NCBI GenBank assembly: GCA_020854115.1
Contig: JADZGC010000001.1
Location: forward strand, 1 to 36,735
DNA from: a bacterium
GTDB taxonomy: Bacteria > Patescibacteriota > Saccharimonadia > CAILAD01 > GCA-016700035
DNA: 36,735 bases
Direction: 5' to 3'
Part shown: positions 1 through 8,073 of the stretch, one piece after another
Position numbering within the stretch: the stretch's first letter is position 1
How the letters are laid out: each line of letters opens with the position of its first letter
Notes under the pieces: model-generated
Database searches by the model: none
Seen by the model: only the letters and a program-made list of their open reading frames with translations
Told to the model about the DNA's origin: nothing
Program-made: the position numbers and the translations under genes

Positions 1-1
1 A

Positions 2-1219
2 GCGTGGGCAGCTCTGCACCATGTTGTCGTTCGACATGTGGGGCCAACAACCACAGCCTTGCAGAACAACGCACCAGACCCAGAGCTTGCTTCATTGAAG
101 GGTGAGGGAGAACTGAGAGTAAACATTTTGCTCTTGGGGGTAGGTGATGCGAATCATGCTGGAGCCGGGCTTTCCGATACGATGATGGTCGCAAGTATAG
201 ATACTAAGGCTAAGACTGTAGCCATGCTGGGTATCCCACGTGATCTGTATGTGCCAATTCCTGGGTATGGGTACGATAAAATCAATGCCGCACACGCCTA
301 TGGTGGCCCAGAACTATCGAAGAAGGTAGTTGGCACGGTGCTGGACGTACCAATTCATTATTATGCCCGCCTAGACTTCACGGGCTTCAAAAAAATTGTC
401 GATACTATGGGTGGCGTCACGATTGATGTACCCAATGATTTGTATGATAGTGAATATCCGTGTGATCGAGATCCGCGCTATGTCTGCGGGTTTTCGGTCA
501 GAGCTGGCGTACAAACCATGAACGGCGCCACAGCACTGAGGTACGTGCGCTGCCGCAAAGGTAACTGCGGCGATGACTTCGGGCGTTCTATGCGCCAAGA
601 ACAGGTGCTGGTTGCATTGCGCGAGCGGGCGTTAGCGGCGTCGACGCTTACGAACCCAATGAAGCTGGCAGCGATGATTGATACGCTAGGTGCACATACG
701 CAGACTGACCTGCAGACTGAGGAGCTGCAGAATCTGGCTACCATCCTACATGATGTGAAGTCGGATGATATTGTGACAAAAGTCATAGATATTGATACAA
801 CACAACTTGTACACACTGCGAATATCGGTGGCGCTAGTGTTGTGGTGCCAAAGCTAGGATCAGGTAAATTTGCTGACATTCAGGCATTTGCACACAAGTT
901 GTTTGCAGATCACTACATAGTTCAGGAACAGGCTCGAGTGATTGTGCGAGATGCTTCAGGCCGGGGGAGTGGCGAGACAGTCCGGACATTACTTGAAAGC
1001 TATAATTACGCGGTCAAGCAGGTGCAAGTCGTGCCTGCGCAGTCTGAGCTGGCAGTGCGTTTGCTTGATGCGTCAAACGGAGCCAAGCCATTTACGCGTA
1101 AATATCTCGAAAATCGCTTCCTAATATCCGCCGTACCCGATAGCGCGACGAGTGCGGATGCTGATATCATAGTAGAAATCGGGGGGTCCTATGGGACGAC
1201 GAATCAAACGAGTCGGTAA
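2..1219 (+). CDS. LytR-CpsA-Psr (LCP) family cell-wall polymer ligase, 5' truncated by window edge
   Basis: The frame is open to the left edge, so the true start and the usual N-terminal membrane anchor lie outside the window; an in-frame GTG at 38 is not a convincing start. The LCP core is seen in LLLGVGD, SDTMMVASID, IPRDLYVPIPG, the KINAAHAYGG stretch, and the later YVRCRKG and DFGRSMRQEQVL stretches that hold conserved Arg and Asp residues. A C-terminal LytR_C-like domain follows (about the last 110 residues, from ARVIVRDASGRG onward). LCP proteins transfer lipid-linked polymers such as teichoic acids or capsule onto peptidoglycan outside the membrane. The last 29 bases overlap the next gene, which suggests coupled translation. 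Family assignment is firm; the polymer attached is unknown. Confidence 0.9.
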   Translation, partial: AWAALHHVVVRHVGPTTTALQNNAPDPELASLKGEGELRVNILLLGVGDANHAGAGLSDTMMVASIDTKAKTVAMLGIPRDLYVPIPGYGYDKINAAHAYGGPELSKKVVGTVLDVPIHYYARLDFTGFKKIVDTMGGVTIDVPNDLYDSEYPCDRDPRYVCGFSVRAGVQTMNGATALRYVRCRKGNCGDDFGRSMRQEQVLVALRERALAASTLTNPMKLAAMIDTLGAHTQTDLQTEELQNLATILHDVKSDDIVTKVIDIDTTQLVHTANIGGASVVVPKLGSGKFADIQAFAHKLFADHYIVQEQARVIVRDASGRGSGETVRTLLESYNYAVKQVQVVPAQSELAVRLLDASNGAKPFTRKYLENRFLISAVPDSATSADADIIVEIGGSYGTTNQTSR

Positions 1220-2003
1220 GAATCGTACCGCTCGACATAAACCAAGACTAATACTCGCTCAGCGCACATTGATTGCGCATATTTTTTTACTGGCGCTGGC
1301 TTTGGCTTTTGGGCTGCTGCGGCAAGCATGGCCGGTGGCTATCCTCATGTCGTCGCTAGTCACACTTTGGACTGTACGCCGCTTACTCTTACACAGGACA
1401 CTCCTCGTTATCTTGACTCGTGCTCTGGAGCCACTTCTGATTGTTGGTATTGCGATCGCGTATGTTGTGCTACTTGAGGATATCTTTCAGACCAGTCTAG
1501 CTGTACGATCCGTAGTCTTGGCGATTGCGATGATCTGGCAAGTACGTTTTTTGCTTGTGCAGTTTGACCCGAATCGCAGTGTCGACCAAAGCCTTCACAG
1601 TTTGTTCTCAGTCGTGTTCGTGCATACTATAGCAGGATTGTGGCTCATCCAAGTACCTGAATTGCTTTGGCTGGTAATGTTGCTTGTTTGGGTGGCTCAG
1701 TATGTACTGGCGCACTTCTGGCTTGAGCGATTGGGATTTCACAATTCATTCGTTGCCTCGATCTGGGCACTTGTGTCGGTTGAATTAGTATGGGTCTCTA
1801 GCTTTGCTATCACGGTATATAATCCAGTACAGCCTTGGGGAGTTCTGCTGACTCGATCGAGCTTGATGATCCTGGTCTTGGCATATGCTTGGGGGTTCAT
1901 GTTGCAACTGCATAGCCGCCGCAGGCTCTCAAAAGCTCTGGTGCTTGAGTATGGTATGATGTGCACAATCGCACTCATCGCGCTACTTGTGATGCCAATA
2001 TAG
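1191..2003 (+). CDS. Polytopic membrane protein of unknown function
   Basis: This 270-residue protein starts at an ATG inside the 3' end of the LCP gene. The N-terminus is strongly basic (GRRIKRVGKNRTARHKPR) and is followed by about eight hydrophobic segments, for example around residues 27-55, 70-95, 100-120, 135-170, 180-205, 215-240 and 250-270. The basic start suggests the N-terminus is in the cytoplasm by the positive-inside rule. I see no catalytic motif or recognised family signature. Its position between an LCP ligase and an HtrA protease, in a tight same-strand run, suggests an envelope role, but that is inference only. Confidence 0.75.
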   Translation: MGRRIKRVGKNRTARHKPRLILAQRTLIAHIFLLALALAFGLLRQAWPVAILMSSLVTLWTVRRLLLHRTLLVILTRALEPLLIVGIAIAYVVLLEDIFQTSLAVRSVVLAIAMIWQVRFLLVQFDPNRSVDQSLHSLFSVVFVHTIAGLWLIQVPELLWLVMLLVWVAQYVLAHFWLERLGFHNSFVASIWALVSVELVWVSSFAITVYNPVQPWGVLLTRSSLMILVLAYAWGFMLQLHSRRRLSKALVLEYGMMCTIALIALLVMPI

Positions 2004-2039
2004 TGATAAATTAATCGAAACCCTTGGAGGGAGTGATAG

Positions 2040-3203
2040 ATGGAATCCAAAGACATGCAGCCTGTGCTGCCAGTGAAGTCGAAGCCGGTGCGCAAACCGA
2101 AATCAACCAAGCCATCATTAGTAATGATGGCACTGATCTCATTTCTGTCAGGTGTACTGGGAGCTGGTTTGTATGGGTATGCCACGAAGTCAACACCAGT
2201 AGCAAATCTCGTAGCTCAAAATAAGCAAGTTACCCTCCAAGAAAACTCGGCAACAATAGACTTGGTTAAAAAGGTGAGCCCGAGTGTCGTCAGTATTACG
2301 ACCAGCAGTGCGGTGCGCAGTATCTTTGGTCTCAACCAGTCTCAACAGGGTGCTGGCACGGGAATTATCGTTACCAGTGACGGCTTGATACTTACCAACA
2401 AGCATGTCGTCGAGGGAGCGAGTTCATTTACAGTCACGACTACTGATGGCAGGCAATACACGGGCAAGCTCATTGCAACCGATCCTGCTAACGACGTGGC
2501 GTTTTTGCGCGTTGAAGCAAGTGGGCTGCAGGCAGCTGAGCTGGGTGATAGCGACAAGGTAGAGGTCGGACAGCGTGTGGTTGCGATCGGTAACGCTCTG
2601 GGTCAGTTTGCAAACACCGTTACTACCGGTGTCATATCTGGCAAAAGTCGGCCGATCGAAGCATCTGATGGTTCTGGTGGTATGGAGCAGCTGACGAATC
2701 TCTTCCAGACTGATGCAGCAATTAACCCAGGCAACTCTGGTGGTCCGTTACTGAATATCGAAGGACAGGTGATCGGTATCAATACGGCGATCGCTGGTCA
2801 GAATGCACAGAATATCGGGTTTGCGATTCCGATTAATGAAGTTAAAACCACACTTGACACTGTTAAGACGACCGGCAAGATCGAGCGCCCATATCTTGGT
2901 GTGCGCTATGTGATGCTCACACAGGCTTTTGCAGAGCGAAACAATCTCCCGGTTAAGGAAGGCGCACTGCTGCGTGGCGATGACCAAACTCTTGCGGTTG
3001 TGTCGGGTAGCCCGGCGCAAAAGGCTGGTTTGCGCGAGGGTGACATTATTACCAAGATTGGCGATAAGGACGTCAACACAAAGACCCCGCTATCCAATGT
3101 GGTGGTGCAATTTAAGGTTGGGCAGACGGTGGATGTAAAGTACTACCGGGATGGTAATGAGCAGACAGCGAAAGTGACTTTTGAGGTTAGTCCGGCGAAT
3201 TAG
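2040..3203 (+). CDS. htrA: HtrA/DegP-type membrane-anchored serine protease with C-terminal PDZ domain
   Basis: The 387-residue protein has a short Lys/Pro-rich cytosolic tail, one transmembrane segment (about residues 28-48), a trypsin-like domain and a C-terminal PDZ domain (about 285-385). The catalytic triad is visible: His122 in TNKHVVEGA, Asp152 in DPANDVAFLRV and Ser233 in INPGNSGGPLLN. The PDZ part shows SGSPAQKAGLREGDIITKIG. The start is fixed by a strong Shine-Dalgarno GGAGGG at 2026-2031. HtrA enzymes degrade or refold misfolded exported proteins at the outer face of the membrane. It is the last gene of the LCP-membrane protein-HtrA run and its 3' end overlaps that of prmC by 17 bases, tail to tail. 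Confidence 0.93.
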   Translation: MESKDMQPVLPVKSKPVRKPKSTKPSLVMMALISFLSGVLGAGLYGYATKSTPVANLVAQNKQVTLQENSATIDLVKKVSPSVVSITTSSAVRSIFGLNQSQQGAGTGIIVTSDGLILTNKHVVEGASSFTVTTTDGRQYTGKLIATDPANDVAFLRVEASGLQAAELGDSDKVEVGQRVVAIGNALGQFANTVTTGVISGKSRPIEASDGSGGMEQLTNLFQTDAAINPGNSGGPLLNIEGQVIGINTAIAGQNAQNIGFAIPINEVKTTLDTVKTTGKIERPYLGVRYVMLTQAFAERNNLPVKEGALLRGDDQTLAVVSGSPAQKAGLREGDIITKIGDKDVNTKTPLSNVVVQFKVGQTVDVKYYRDGNEQTAKVTFEVSPAN

Positions 3204-4023
3204 TCTTAGTCGCCCGTTGTAGGCCGAGGATGAAATAATCCTGGAAGATAGGCTTCATGTCGACCGTCTGGGCGAGTGTTATGAGGGCTGGTTGTTGCCA
3301 GGGATCAGACTCGATCCAGAGCTGAGTCTGATCGTGTGCATGGCCGGGGAGTTGATCGAAAAACTTCCGGTATAGATCGAGGCCGTCATCGGCGCCACCA
3401 AAAAGTGCGACATCAGGCTCAGCTTGGACTTCGGGTAGCAGGTCCATCGAGCGCGTGACATACGGGAGATTTGCAACGATGATGTCGAATACATCCTCGA
3501 CAGATTCTAAGAGATCTGATTCTATAAAGGTAATCTCATAATTCTTACCTAGTAGTCGTTGGGCGTTTTCTCGTGCGAGCTCGAGCGCATCCTTCGATAT
3601 TTCGCTGGCAGTTACGATGATGTCTGGTCGATGATATTTTAAGGCTATAGCCATTGCTCCCGAACCGGTGCCGACATCGAGGGTGCGAGCGGCGCGTGGG
3701 GCTCGCTTGATGACTTGGTCGACAACTGTCTCGGTTTCGACTCGTGGTGTAAGTACACGCGCATCAATTTTGAAATCAAGGCTGGCAAATTCTCGTGTAC
3801 CTAGCACGTAGCTTAATGGTTGTCGCTGGGCGCGTTTTTGAACAAGCGAAGTAGTCAATCGCAATTGCTCTTGAGTCAATGAATCATATTCGTGCGCAAG
3901 CAGCCAAGCTCGATCCTGTTGCAAGACGTGGGCGAGGATGAGCTCAGTGTCGGTTCGTGCGCCTGAGATCTCGGCTTGTGCGAGCACCTCAGTTGCTTGC
4001 TGAATTGCTTCTTTAATAGTCAT
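3187..4023 (-). CDS. prmC: Release factor glutamine N5-methyltransferase PrmC
   Basis: PrmC methylates the Gln of the GGQ motif in class I release factors using S-adenosylmethionine. The 278-residue protein has an N-terminal helical domain (about 1-75, with TREFASLDFKIDARVLTPR leading into the catalytic part). The SAM-binding motif I is LDVGTGSG (Asp116-Gly122), and the catalytic tetrapeptide is NLPY (175-178) where most family members have NPPY. The catalytic Asn is kept. Its ATG overlaps the prfA stop by one base (TAATG), so enzyme and substrate are translationally coupled, the classic prfA-prmC arrangement. Length is normal for the family. Confidence 0.93.
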   Translation of the reverse strand: MTIKEAIQQATEVLAQAEISGARTDTELILAHVLQQDRAWLLAHEYDSLTQEQLRLTTSLVQKRAQRQPLSYVLGTREFASLDFKIDARVLTPRVETETVVDQVIKRAPRAARTLDVGTGSGAMAIALKYHRPDIIVTASEISKDALELARENAQRLLGKNYEITFIESDLLESVEDVFDIIVANLPYVTRSMDLLPEVQAEPDVALFGGADDGLDLYRKFFDQLPGHAHDQTQLWIESDPWQQPALITLAQTVDMKPIFQDYFILGLQRATKTNSPD

Positions 4024-5084
4024 TATTTTTGGCTGTCGAGCGCTCGCTCGATATCGGCTTCTTTGAGGGCTGCGTGATGTTCGTCGATTTCACCATCCAT
4101 AAAGCGCGTAAGCCCGTGCGTAGTGAAGCCGATACGATGATCGGTGATGCGATCCTGAGGGAAATTGTAGGTCCGGATCTTCTCTGATCGATCCCCTGTA
4201 CCAATTTGGCTCAAACGAACATCCCCAAGTTCTTGACGGCGCTTTTCTTCTTCGAGGGCAAGCAAGCGTGAGCGAAGGACAGCTAGGGCTTTGGCACGGT
4301 TTTTGATCTGACTTTTTTCATCCTGACAGGTCACCACAATGCCAGTTGGGAGGTGGGTCAGGCGTACGGCTGAGTCGGTTGTGTTGACGCTCTGGCCGCC
4401 ATTCCCACTCGAACGATAGACGTCGACGCGAATCTCGTTGTCGGCGATCTCGATCTCGGTCTCCTCAGCTTCCGGAAGTACTGCGACGGTGACGGTCGAG
4501 GTGTGGATGCGACCCTGAGACTCGGTAGCTGGCACGCGCTGGACACGATGTACACCAGATTCGTACTTGAATTTTCCATAGGCATTCGGTCCGCTGGCTT
4601 CAAAGATGACTTCTTTGTATCCACCGACTTCATTTGGGCTATCTGAGAGCATGGTGAGCTTAAGGCCGTGAGTTTCGGCAAAACGAGCGTACAGGCGAGC
4701 TAACTCTCCGGCGAAGAGCGAACTCTCATCACCGCCAGCTCCGGCGCGGATTTCAATAATGGCGGTCTTAGCGTCGTGTGGGTCGGTTGGTACAAGTGCG
4801 AGTCTAACCTTATTCTGTAATTCCACGAGTCGCGCCTCCAACTCAAGGATTTCTTCCTTGGCGAGTGTCCCCATCTCGGCGTCGCCGATGAGGCCACGGG
4901 CTTCTTCGAGCTCTAGTTCGGTTTTTTGGACAGCTTCAAACAACGAGAGTTTATCAGTGAGCTCACGTTGTTCATTCACCAAGGCCCCGGCTCGGGAGCT
5001 GGCATATATCTCTGGCTTGGCGAGCTCGATTGCGAGTTCGTCTAGGCGGGCTTTGGTCTTGTCGATAACGGCTTGGTCTATCAT
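4023..5084 (-). CDS. prfA: Peptide chain release factor 1 (UAA/UAG)
   Basis: RF1 reads UAA and UAG stop codons and triggers hydrolysis of peptidyl-tRNA in the ribosome. In this 353-residue protein the peptidyl hydrolysis loop is [17 protein letters not shown] with GGQ at 229-231. The stop-codon reading tripeptide is PAT (185-187), the RF1 type PxT rather than the SPF of RF2. The N-terminal domain is a helical coiled coil. It lies immediately upstream of prmC, whose product modifies the GGQ glutamine, and downstream of rpmE on the same strand. A possible -10 (TACAAT on the minus strand) lies 13 bases before the ATG. Confidence 0.96.
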   Translation of the reverse strand: MIDQAVIDKTKARLDELAIELAKPEIYASSRAGALVNEQRELTDKLSLFEAVQKTELELEEARGLIGDAEMGTLAKEEILELEARLVELQNKVRLALVPTDPHDAKTAIIEIRAGAGGDESSLFAGELARLYARFAETHGLKLTMLSDSPNEVGGYKEVIFEASGPNAYGKFKYESGVHRVQRVPATESQGRIHTSTVTVAVLPEAEETEIEIADNEIRVDVYRSSGNGGQSVNTTDSAVRLTHLPTGIVVTCQDEKSQIKNRAKALAVLRSRLLALEEEKRRQELGDVRLSQIGTGDRSEKIRTYNFPQDRITDHRIGFTTHGLTRFMDGEIDEHHAALKEADIERALDSQK

Positions 5085-5119
5085 AGTCTTACCCTTGATT
5101 GTATCAGGTTATACGCGAA

Positions 5120-5143
5120 ACGACGCCCATGATGTGGCGTCGC
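5120..5143 (-). terminator. GC-rich hairpin between rpmE and prfA
   Basis: On the minus strand GCGACGCC pairs with GGGCGTCG around a short loop and is followed only by TTT. It may be a weak terminator or a processing signal after rpmE. A possible prfA promoter lies just downstream. Confidence 0.45.
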
Positions 5144-5161
5144 ATGCATGTTATCTAGTAG

Positions 5162-5506
5162 TTATTTATCAGTTTGTGGAGCTTCGGCTGGAGCGTCAAC
5201 AGTTTCGGCCTTGAGCTCTTTTTTGATATCGGCAAGTGTAGCCTTGGTCTTGGCAGCCTTCTCAGTCTTAGCTTTCTTCGGGGCAGTAGTCTTCTGGATG
5301 CTAGCTGACTTCTTACGCAGTGCCTCAAAGCGATCGACACGACCTGCGGTGTCGACGAGCTTCTGCTTACCGGTATAAAATGGGTGACAATTTGAGCAGA
5401 TTTCGACCGTGATTTCTGGCACGGTAGAGTGGCTCATAAAAGTTGTCTCACAACCGAGGCAGGTTACCTTGGTCTCAACCCAATCTGGATGGATATTGGC
5501 TTTCAT
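5162..5506 (-). CDS. rpmE: 50S ribosomal protein L31 (zinc-binding form) with a Lys/Ala-rich C-terminal extension
   Basis: The L31 core is clear: MKANIHPDW, then TCLGCETTF and [13 protein letters not shown], then the [13 protein letters not shown] stretch. Two CxxC-type pairs (CLGC and CSNC) mark the zinc-containing form. L31 bridges the ribosomal subunits. The core ends near residue 70 and is followed by about 40 residues rich in Lys, Ala, Glu and Thr, longer than a typical 66-70 residue L31. A longer open frame exists upstream, but the ATG at 5504-5506 matches the family N-terminus and sits just downstream of a near-consensus promoter, so I chose it. It is transcribed divergently from the SPFH gene. 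Confidence 0.93.
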   Translation of the reverse strand: MKANIHPDWVETKVTCLGCETTFMSHSTVPEITVEICSNCHPFYTGKQKLVDTAGRVDRFEALRKKSASIQKTTAPKKAKTEKAAKTKATLADIKKELKAETVDAPAEAPQTDK

Positions 5507-5515
5507 AACCCGACC

Positions 5516-5544
5516 ATGATACCAGATAGTGACAAGTCGGTCAA
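5516..5544 (-). promoter_or_regulatory. rpmE promoter (TTGACC-17-TATCAT)
   Basis: On the minus strand the -35 box TTGACC (5539-5544) and the -10 box TATCAT (5516-5521) are 17 bases apart. The -10 ends 9 bases before the rpmE ATG, so the transcript would start at or within two or three bases of the start codon. Confidence 0.7.
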
Positions 5545-5558
5545 CGGTAGTGTATGGT
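5529..5558 (+). promoter_or_regulatory. Possible SPFH gene promoter overlapping the rpmE promoter
   Basis: GTGACA at 5529-5534 and TATGGT at 5553-5558 are 18 bases apart on the plus strand. The two divergent promoters share the same 30 bp, so only one polymerase could occupy the site at a time. The plus-strand match is weak. Confidence 0.4.
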
Positions 5559-5583
5559 GAGACCATTAATGGGAGTACATCTG

Positions 5584-6363
5584 ATGGATCTGATCATGAT
5601 TTTAGGTATTATCGCGCTGGTTATTATTATTGCTGGGCTAAAAATAGTGCAGCAATATGAGCGAGGAGTTGTCTTTCGTCTCGGGCGTGTGGTAGGTGAG
5701 AAGGAGCCAGGTCTCAGGATCATAATCCCGCTTATCGATCAGCTACGAAAAGTCCGCTTGCAGACGATCACTATGCCGATTGTGAGTCAAAAGATTATCA
5801 CTCGAGACAATGTGTCGATTGATGTGGCCGCGGTTGCGTACTACAAAGTCGTCGATGCCACTAAGGCTTTGGTGGCGATTGCTGACGTAGCGAGTGCAGT
5901 CAATCAGATCGCCCAGACGAGCGTGCGCAATATCGCCGGTCAATTTGTGCTCGATGAAATCCTTTCGCAGACTACGAAAATTAATGAACAGATTAAGGCA
6001 GTGATCGATCGACAGACCGAAGAATGGGGCGTGCAGGTGAGTATCGTGGAGATCAAGGACATCCAGCTGCCGGAGAGCATGCAAAGGGCGATGGCGAAGG
6101 AAGCCGAAGCCGAGCGTGAGAAGCGTGCGAAGGTGATCGCTGCAGAAGGAGAGCTTGCTGCGGTGGATAAATTGAGTCAAGCTGCCGATCAGATCGCGCA
6201 GCATCCAGTTGCGTTGCAGCTGCGTAATCTCCAGACCCTCTCGGAGATCGCAGTCGAGAAGAACTCGACCATCATCTTTCCAAATCAGTTTCTGCCGACG
6301 ACCGATGATATCAATAAATTCTTTGCACTTGAGAATATACGTATAGAGAAGCCGACGAAATAG
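5584..6363 (+). CDS. SPFH/band 7 membrane protein (stomatin/slipin-like)
   Basis: The 259-residue protein opens with one hydrophobic segment (about residues 2-22, [20 protein letters not shown]) followed directly by the band 7 signature: [27 protein letters not shown], and [35 protein letters not shown]. The C-terminal half has the long charged helix typical of the family ([22 protein letters not shown]). Such proteins oligomerise on the membrane as scaffolds and sometimes regulate membrane proteases. Three in-frame ATGs compete (5554, 5569, 5584). I chose 5584 because GGGAG at 5571-5575 is a well-spaced Shine-Dalgarno and the protein then begins at the membrane segment. No NfeD-type partner gene is beside it. 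Confidence 0.9.
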   Translation: MDLIMILGIIALVIIIAGLKIVQQYERGVVFRLGRVVGEKEPGLRIIIPLIDQLRKVRLQTITMPIVSQKIITRDNVSIDVAAVAYYKVVDATKALVAIADVASAVNQIAQTSVRNIAGQFVLDEILSQTTKINEQIKAVIDRQTEEWGVQVSIVEIKDIQLPESMQRAMAKEAEAEREKRAKVIAAEGELAAVDKLSQAADQIAQHPVALQLRNLQTLSEIAVEKNSTIIFPNQFLPTTDDINKFFALENIRIEKPTK

Positions 6364-6809
6364 GCGTTTAAGCTCACTCATAAGCAATTTCTCGATCAAA
6401 AGCTCACGCGTACGAGTTGGCACAGGCAGCACGTACTGGATTGCCGTTATGCCGCAATCGATGCCCATGATAGTTATGTGATTGAGAGTATCTTCGAAGA
6501 TTGCAAGTTTTCGGTGGTAGATTGGTGTCTGAGTCACTTTATGCGAGTTGAGTTTCGTAACTGATCTTTGACGATGTGGATTTCGACGGCTCTGAGTTTA
6601 AGTTAGTGAAATTTATCGACTGTGATTGAAGGGAAGTTGATCTGTCGCAGTGTAAATTTGGAGTGAAAGAGATGGATCTAACTGGCACGAAGCTAGGTAA
6701 GATCTCCGGGTTCGAGACGCTTAGCGGTCATGAGCTTGAGTACAAGCAAGCGATTGGGTTCTTGCCACAATTCCTCCAGCAATACCATATGAAGATCAAA
6801 GAGTCTTAA
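6364..6809 (+). pseudogene. Degenerate pentapeptide-repeat protein (QnrB/MfpA-like fold), frameshifted and interrupted
   Basis: No intact long frame exists here, but two frames join into one recognisable protein. From 6364 one frame reads through ESIFEDCKFSVVDW and HFMRVEFRN to a stop at 6562. The adjacent frame from 6561 continues LIFDDVDFDGSEFKLVKFIDCD, meets a TGA at 6627, then continues in the same frame with EVDLSQCKFGVKEMDLTGTKL and ends at TAA 6807-6809. The A(D/N)LXX-like five-residue period with Phe/Leu at the centre, and a C-terminal helix ending QAIGFLPQFLQQY, are typical of pentapeptide-repeat proteins. One missing C near 6561 plus one nonsense codon would explain the damage. No start codon is visible for the first part, so the 5' end is also lost or altered. 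Confidence 0.7.
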
Positions 6810-6817
6810 TGTAATAG

Positions 6818-6846
6818 GTCCCGCGAAGCATATAGCCTCGCGGGAC
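6818..6846. terminator. Perfect 9-bp inverted repeat after the pentapeptide remnant
   Basis: GTCCCGCGA (6818-6826) and TCGCGGGAC (6838-6846) form a perfect 9-bp stem with an 11-base loop. There is no T-run on either strand, so it is a candidate terminator or transcript-end structure between two convergent units rather than a textbook intrinsic terminator. Confidence 0.5.
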
Positions 6847-6872
6847 TAATTGAAGGATAAAGAAAAAGGCGT

Positions 6873-7247
6873 CTAAGCGAGTATGAGCACAGCTTCTTGG
6901 GCGTTACCGGTGACGAGTTTGGCGAGCGCTTCCGCATCTCGCTGCCTTACAACAACTGGCCGACAGCCGGTGCGCGGAATGCGATCCCCGCACGATGAAC
7001 GGGGACGGACCAAGCTGGTGCGTATGACGCCGCTGGACGACAGCATGACACTACGCATAAAGAGGCGCCCATTGACATGATGGAAGGCCAAGACCACAGT
7101 GTGCGGCTCTGATGGGTGGGATGGCTGCATGTGTATCGTGCGGACATCTTCTTCTGTCCATGAGTCTGGTGTGAAGTGATATTGCTTCAGGGCTCGTACG
7201 GCCCACACAGGGCACTTTGCCCTGATAGCGAGCTGTTCGTCTGTCAT
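6873..7247 (-). CDS. Small protein of unknown function (124 aa)
   Basis: I do not recognise this protein. It starts with MTDEQLAIRAKCPVWAVRAL, a helix-turn-helix-like stretch at first sight, followed by a His-rich middle (HMQPSHPSEPHTVVLAFHHVNG) and a basic C-terminal half rich in Arg and Val. There is no signal peptide or membrane segment. The start is supported by AAGGTGG ending six bases before the ATG. Base composition is somewhat higher in G+C than its neighbours (58% in one 60-base row that I counted). It lies downstream of the rpf gene on the same strand but behind a terminator, so it is probably its own unit. It might be a small regulator, but that is a guess. Confidence 0.6.
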   Translation of the reverse strand: MTDEQLAIRAKCPVWAVRALKQYHFTPDSWTEEDVRTIHMQPSHPSEPHTVVLAFHHVNGRLFMRSVMLSSSGVIRTSLVRPRSSCGDRIPRTGCRPVVVRQRDAEALAKLVTGNAQEAVLILA

Positions 7248-7401
7248 ATGATTCCACCTTTTGTTCTTGTTTCGGGTATTACTCGATCTTTTGTATCGTG
7301 CCTGGCCGTAGGTGTGAGCCTGGCTTGAGTGCGAAAGAATCCCCCTATTAACCCGGGTGAAGGTTCTATTGACACCTCGATTTCTTTCGAAAAGTGCTTA
7401 T

Positions 7402-7413
7402 GTATAATTATAC
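7402..7413. other. AT-rich palindrome GTATAATTATAC in the gap upstream of the 124-aa gene
   Basis: The 270-base space between the 124-aa gene and rpf holds this perfect 12-base palindrome, which contains TATAAT on both strands, and the rpf terminator. A TTGACA at 7369-7374 is 28 bases away, too far to be its -35. On the minus strand TTGACG lies too close for normal spacing. It may be a promoter or operator for the minus-strand gene, but the match is incomplete. Confidence 0.3.
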
Positions 7414-7455
7414 GCCTCGCCGTCAAGAGGATGTGTATGGTAGCCATTGAATCAC

Positions 7456-7489
7456 AAAACCCCCAATCTCCGGAGAGAAAGGGGGCTTT
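7456..7489 (-). terminator. Terminator after the rpf-like gene (can work in both directions)
   Basis: On the minus strand AAAGCCCCC pairs with GGGGGTTTT around a loop that itself contains a TCTCCGGAGA inverted repeat. It sits 29 bases past the rpf stop. The plus strand reads as a weaker terminator ending CTTTGCTTT. Confidence 0.75.
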
Positions 7490-7518
7490 GCTTTGAACCA
7501 AGTGCTAGTTTGCTGGTC

Positions 7519-8073
7519 TTATAAAAGACCAAGCTTACGAGCACAAGCTGGCCATGGACTCCAACCACGTCGGGCTTGAGTCTCACGAGCCTTGGCATCC
7601 TGAACTTCTGGTGGAGCGAGGTCTGGTCGCGCATAGCCACCATAGTTTGCCCACGTACTCAGGTTGTACTGGTAGGCACCAAAAAAACCGTTACCGGTGT
7701 TCTTAGTATAGTCACCACCAGCTTCACAGAATCGCAACTGCGCAAAAGCGTCGTCACCGCCAATAATGACAGGTGTTCGCTTGATAGCAGTAGCAACTCG
7801 GATGGCTGCTTTCTTAGCAGCTTCAGCCTTGGCATCAGCTTCCTGCTTCGCCTTGAGGGGTTTCACAACCGCGTCGTCAAACGACGGAACGGTCGAAGCT
7901 ACCTTCAGGGGGCTGGCAGATTTGGTTGTAAAGGTGAGGGCGTGCGTGCTCGAAGCCGCAGCTTCTGCCACACGGGCAGGGAGCTGGACGGTAACCGGAG
8001 TGTGCACGACCTGAGTGGTTACCTGTAGTGTAGCTACGGCGAGAACCGCCATAGCTGTGTGGATAGTACGCAT
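7519..8073 (-). CDS. Secreted resuscitation-promoting-factor-like transglycosylase
   Basis: The 184-residue protein has an N-terminal signal-like hydrophobic stretch, an Ala/Lys-rich linker (about 65-100) and a C-terminal Rpf/transglycosylase-like domain (about 108-184). The domain shows FCEAGGDY with the catalytic Glu at 117, NTGNGFFGAYQYNLSTWANYGG, and a GWSPWPAC ending. Cys116 and Cys177 match the conserved disulfide pair. Rpf enzymes cleave peptidoglycan and are typical of Actinobacteria and Saccharibacteria. A near-consensus promoter, long leader and terminator make it a single-gene unit. There is no Shine-Dalgarno directly before this ATG: the strong AAAGGAG lies before a four-codon reading frame (ATG AAC CAG TGA) that ends 20 bases upstream. 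Confidence 0.9.
   Translation of the reverse strand: MRTIHTAMAVLAVATLQVTTQVVHTPVTVQLPARVAEAAASSTHALTFTTKSASPLKVASTVPSFDDAVVKPLKAKQEADAKAEAAKKAAIRVATAIKRTPVIIGGDDAFAQLRFCEAGGDYTKNTGNGFFGAYQYNLSTWANYGGYARPDLAPPEVQDAKARETQARRGWSPWPACARKLGLL

Noticed and set aside
6561-6630. UGA read as an amino acid (as in Gracilibacteria/Absconditabacteria) inside the pentapeptide-repeat frame
   Set aside because: Only one UGA lies in the frame, RF2 (the UGA reader) is encoded, other genes use UGA as a stop (serS), and a frame shift also disrupts the same gene. Decay is simpler.
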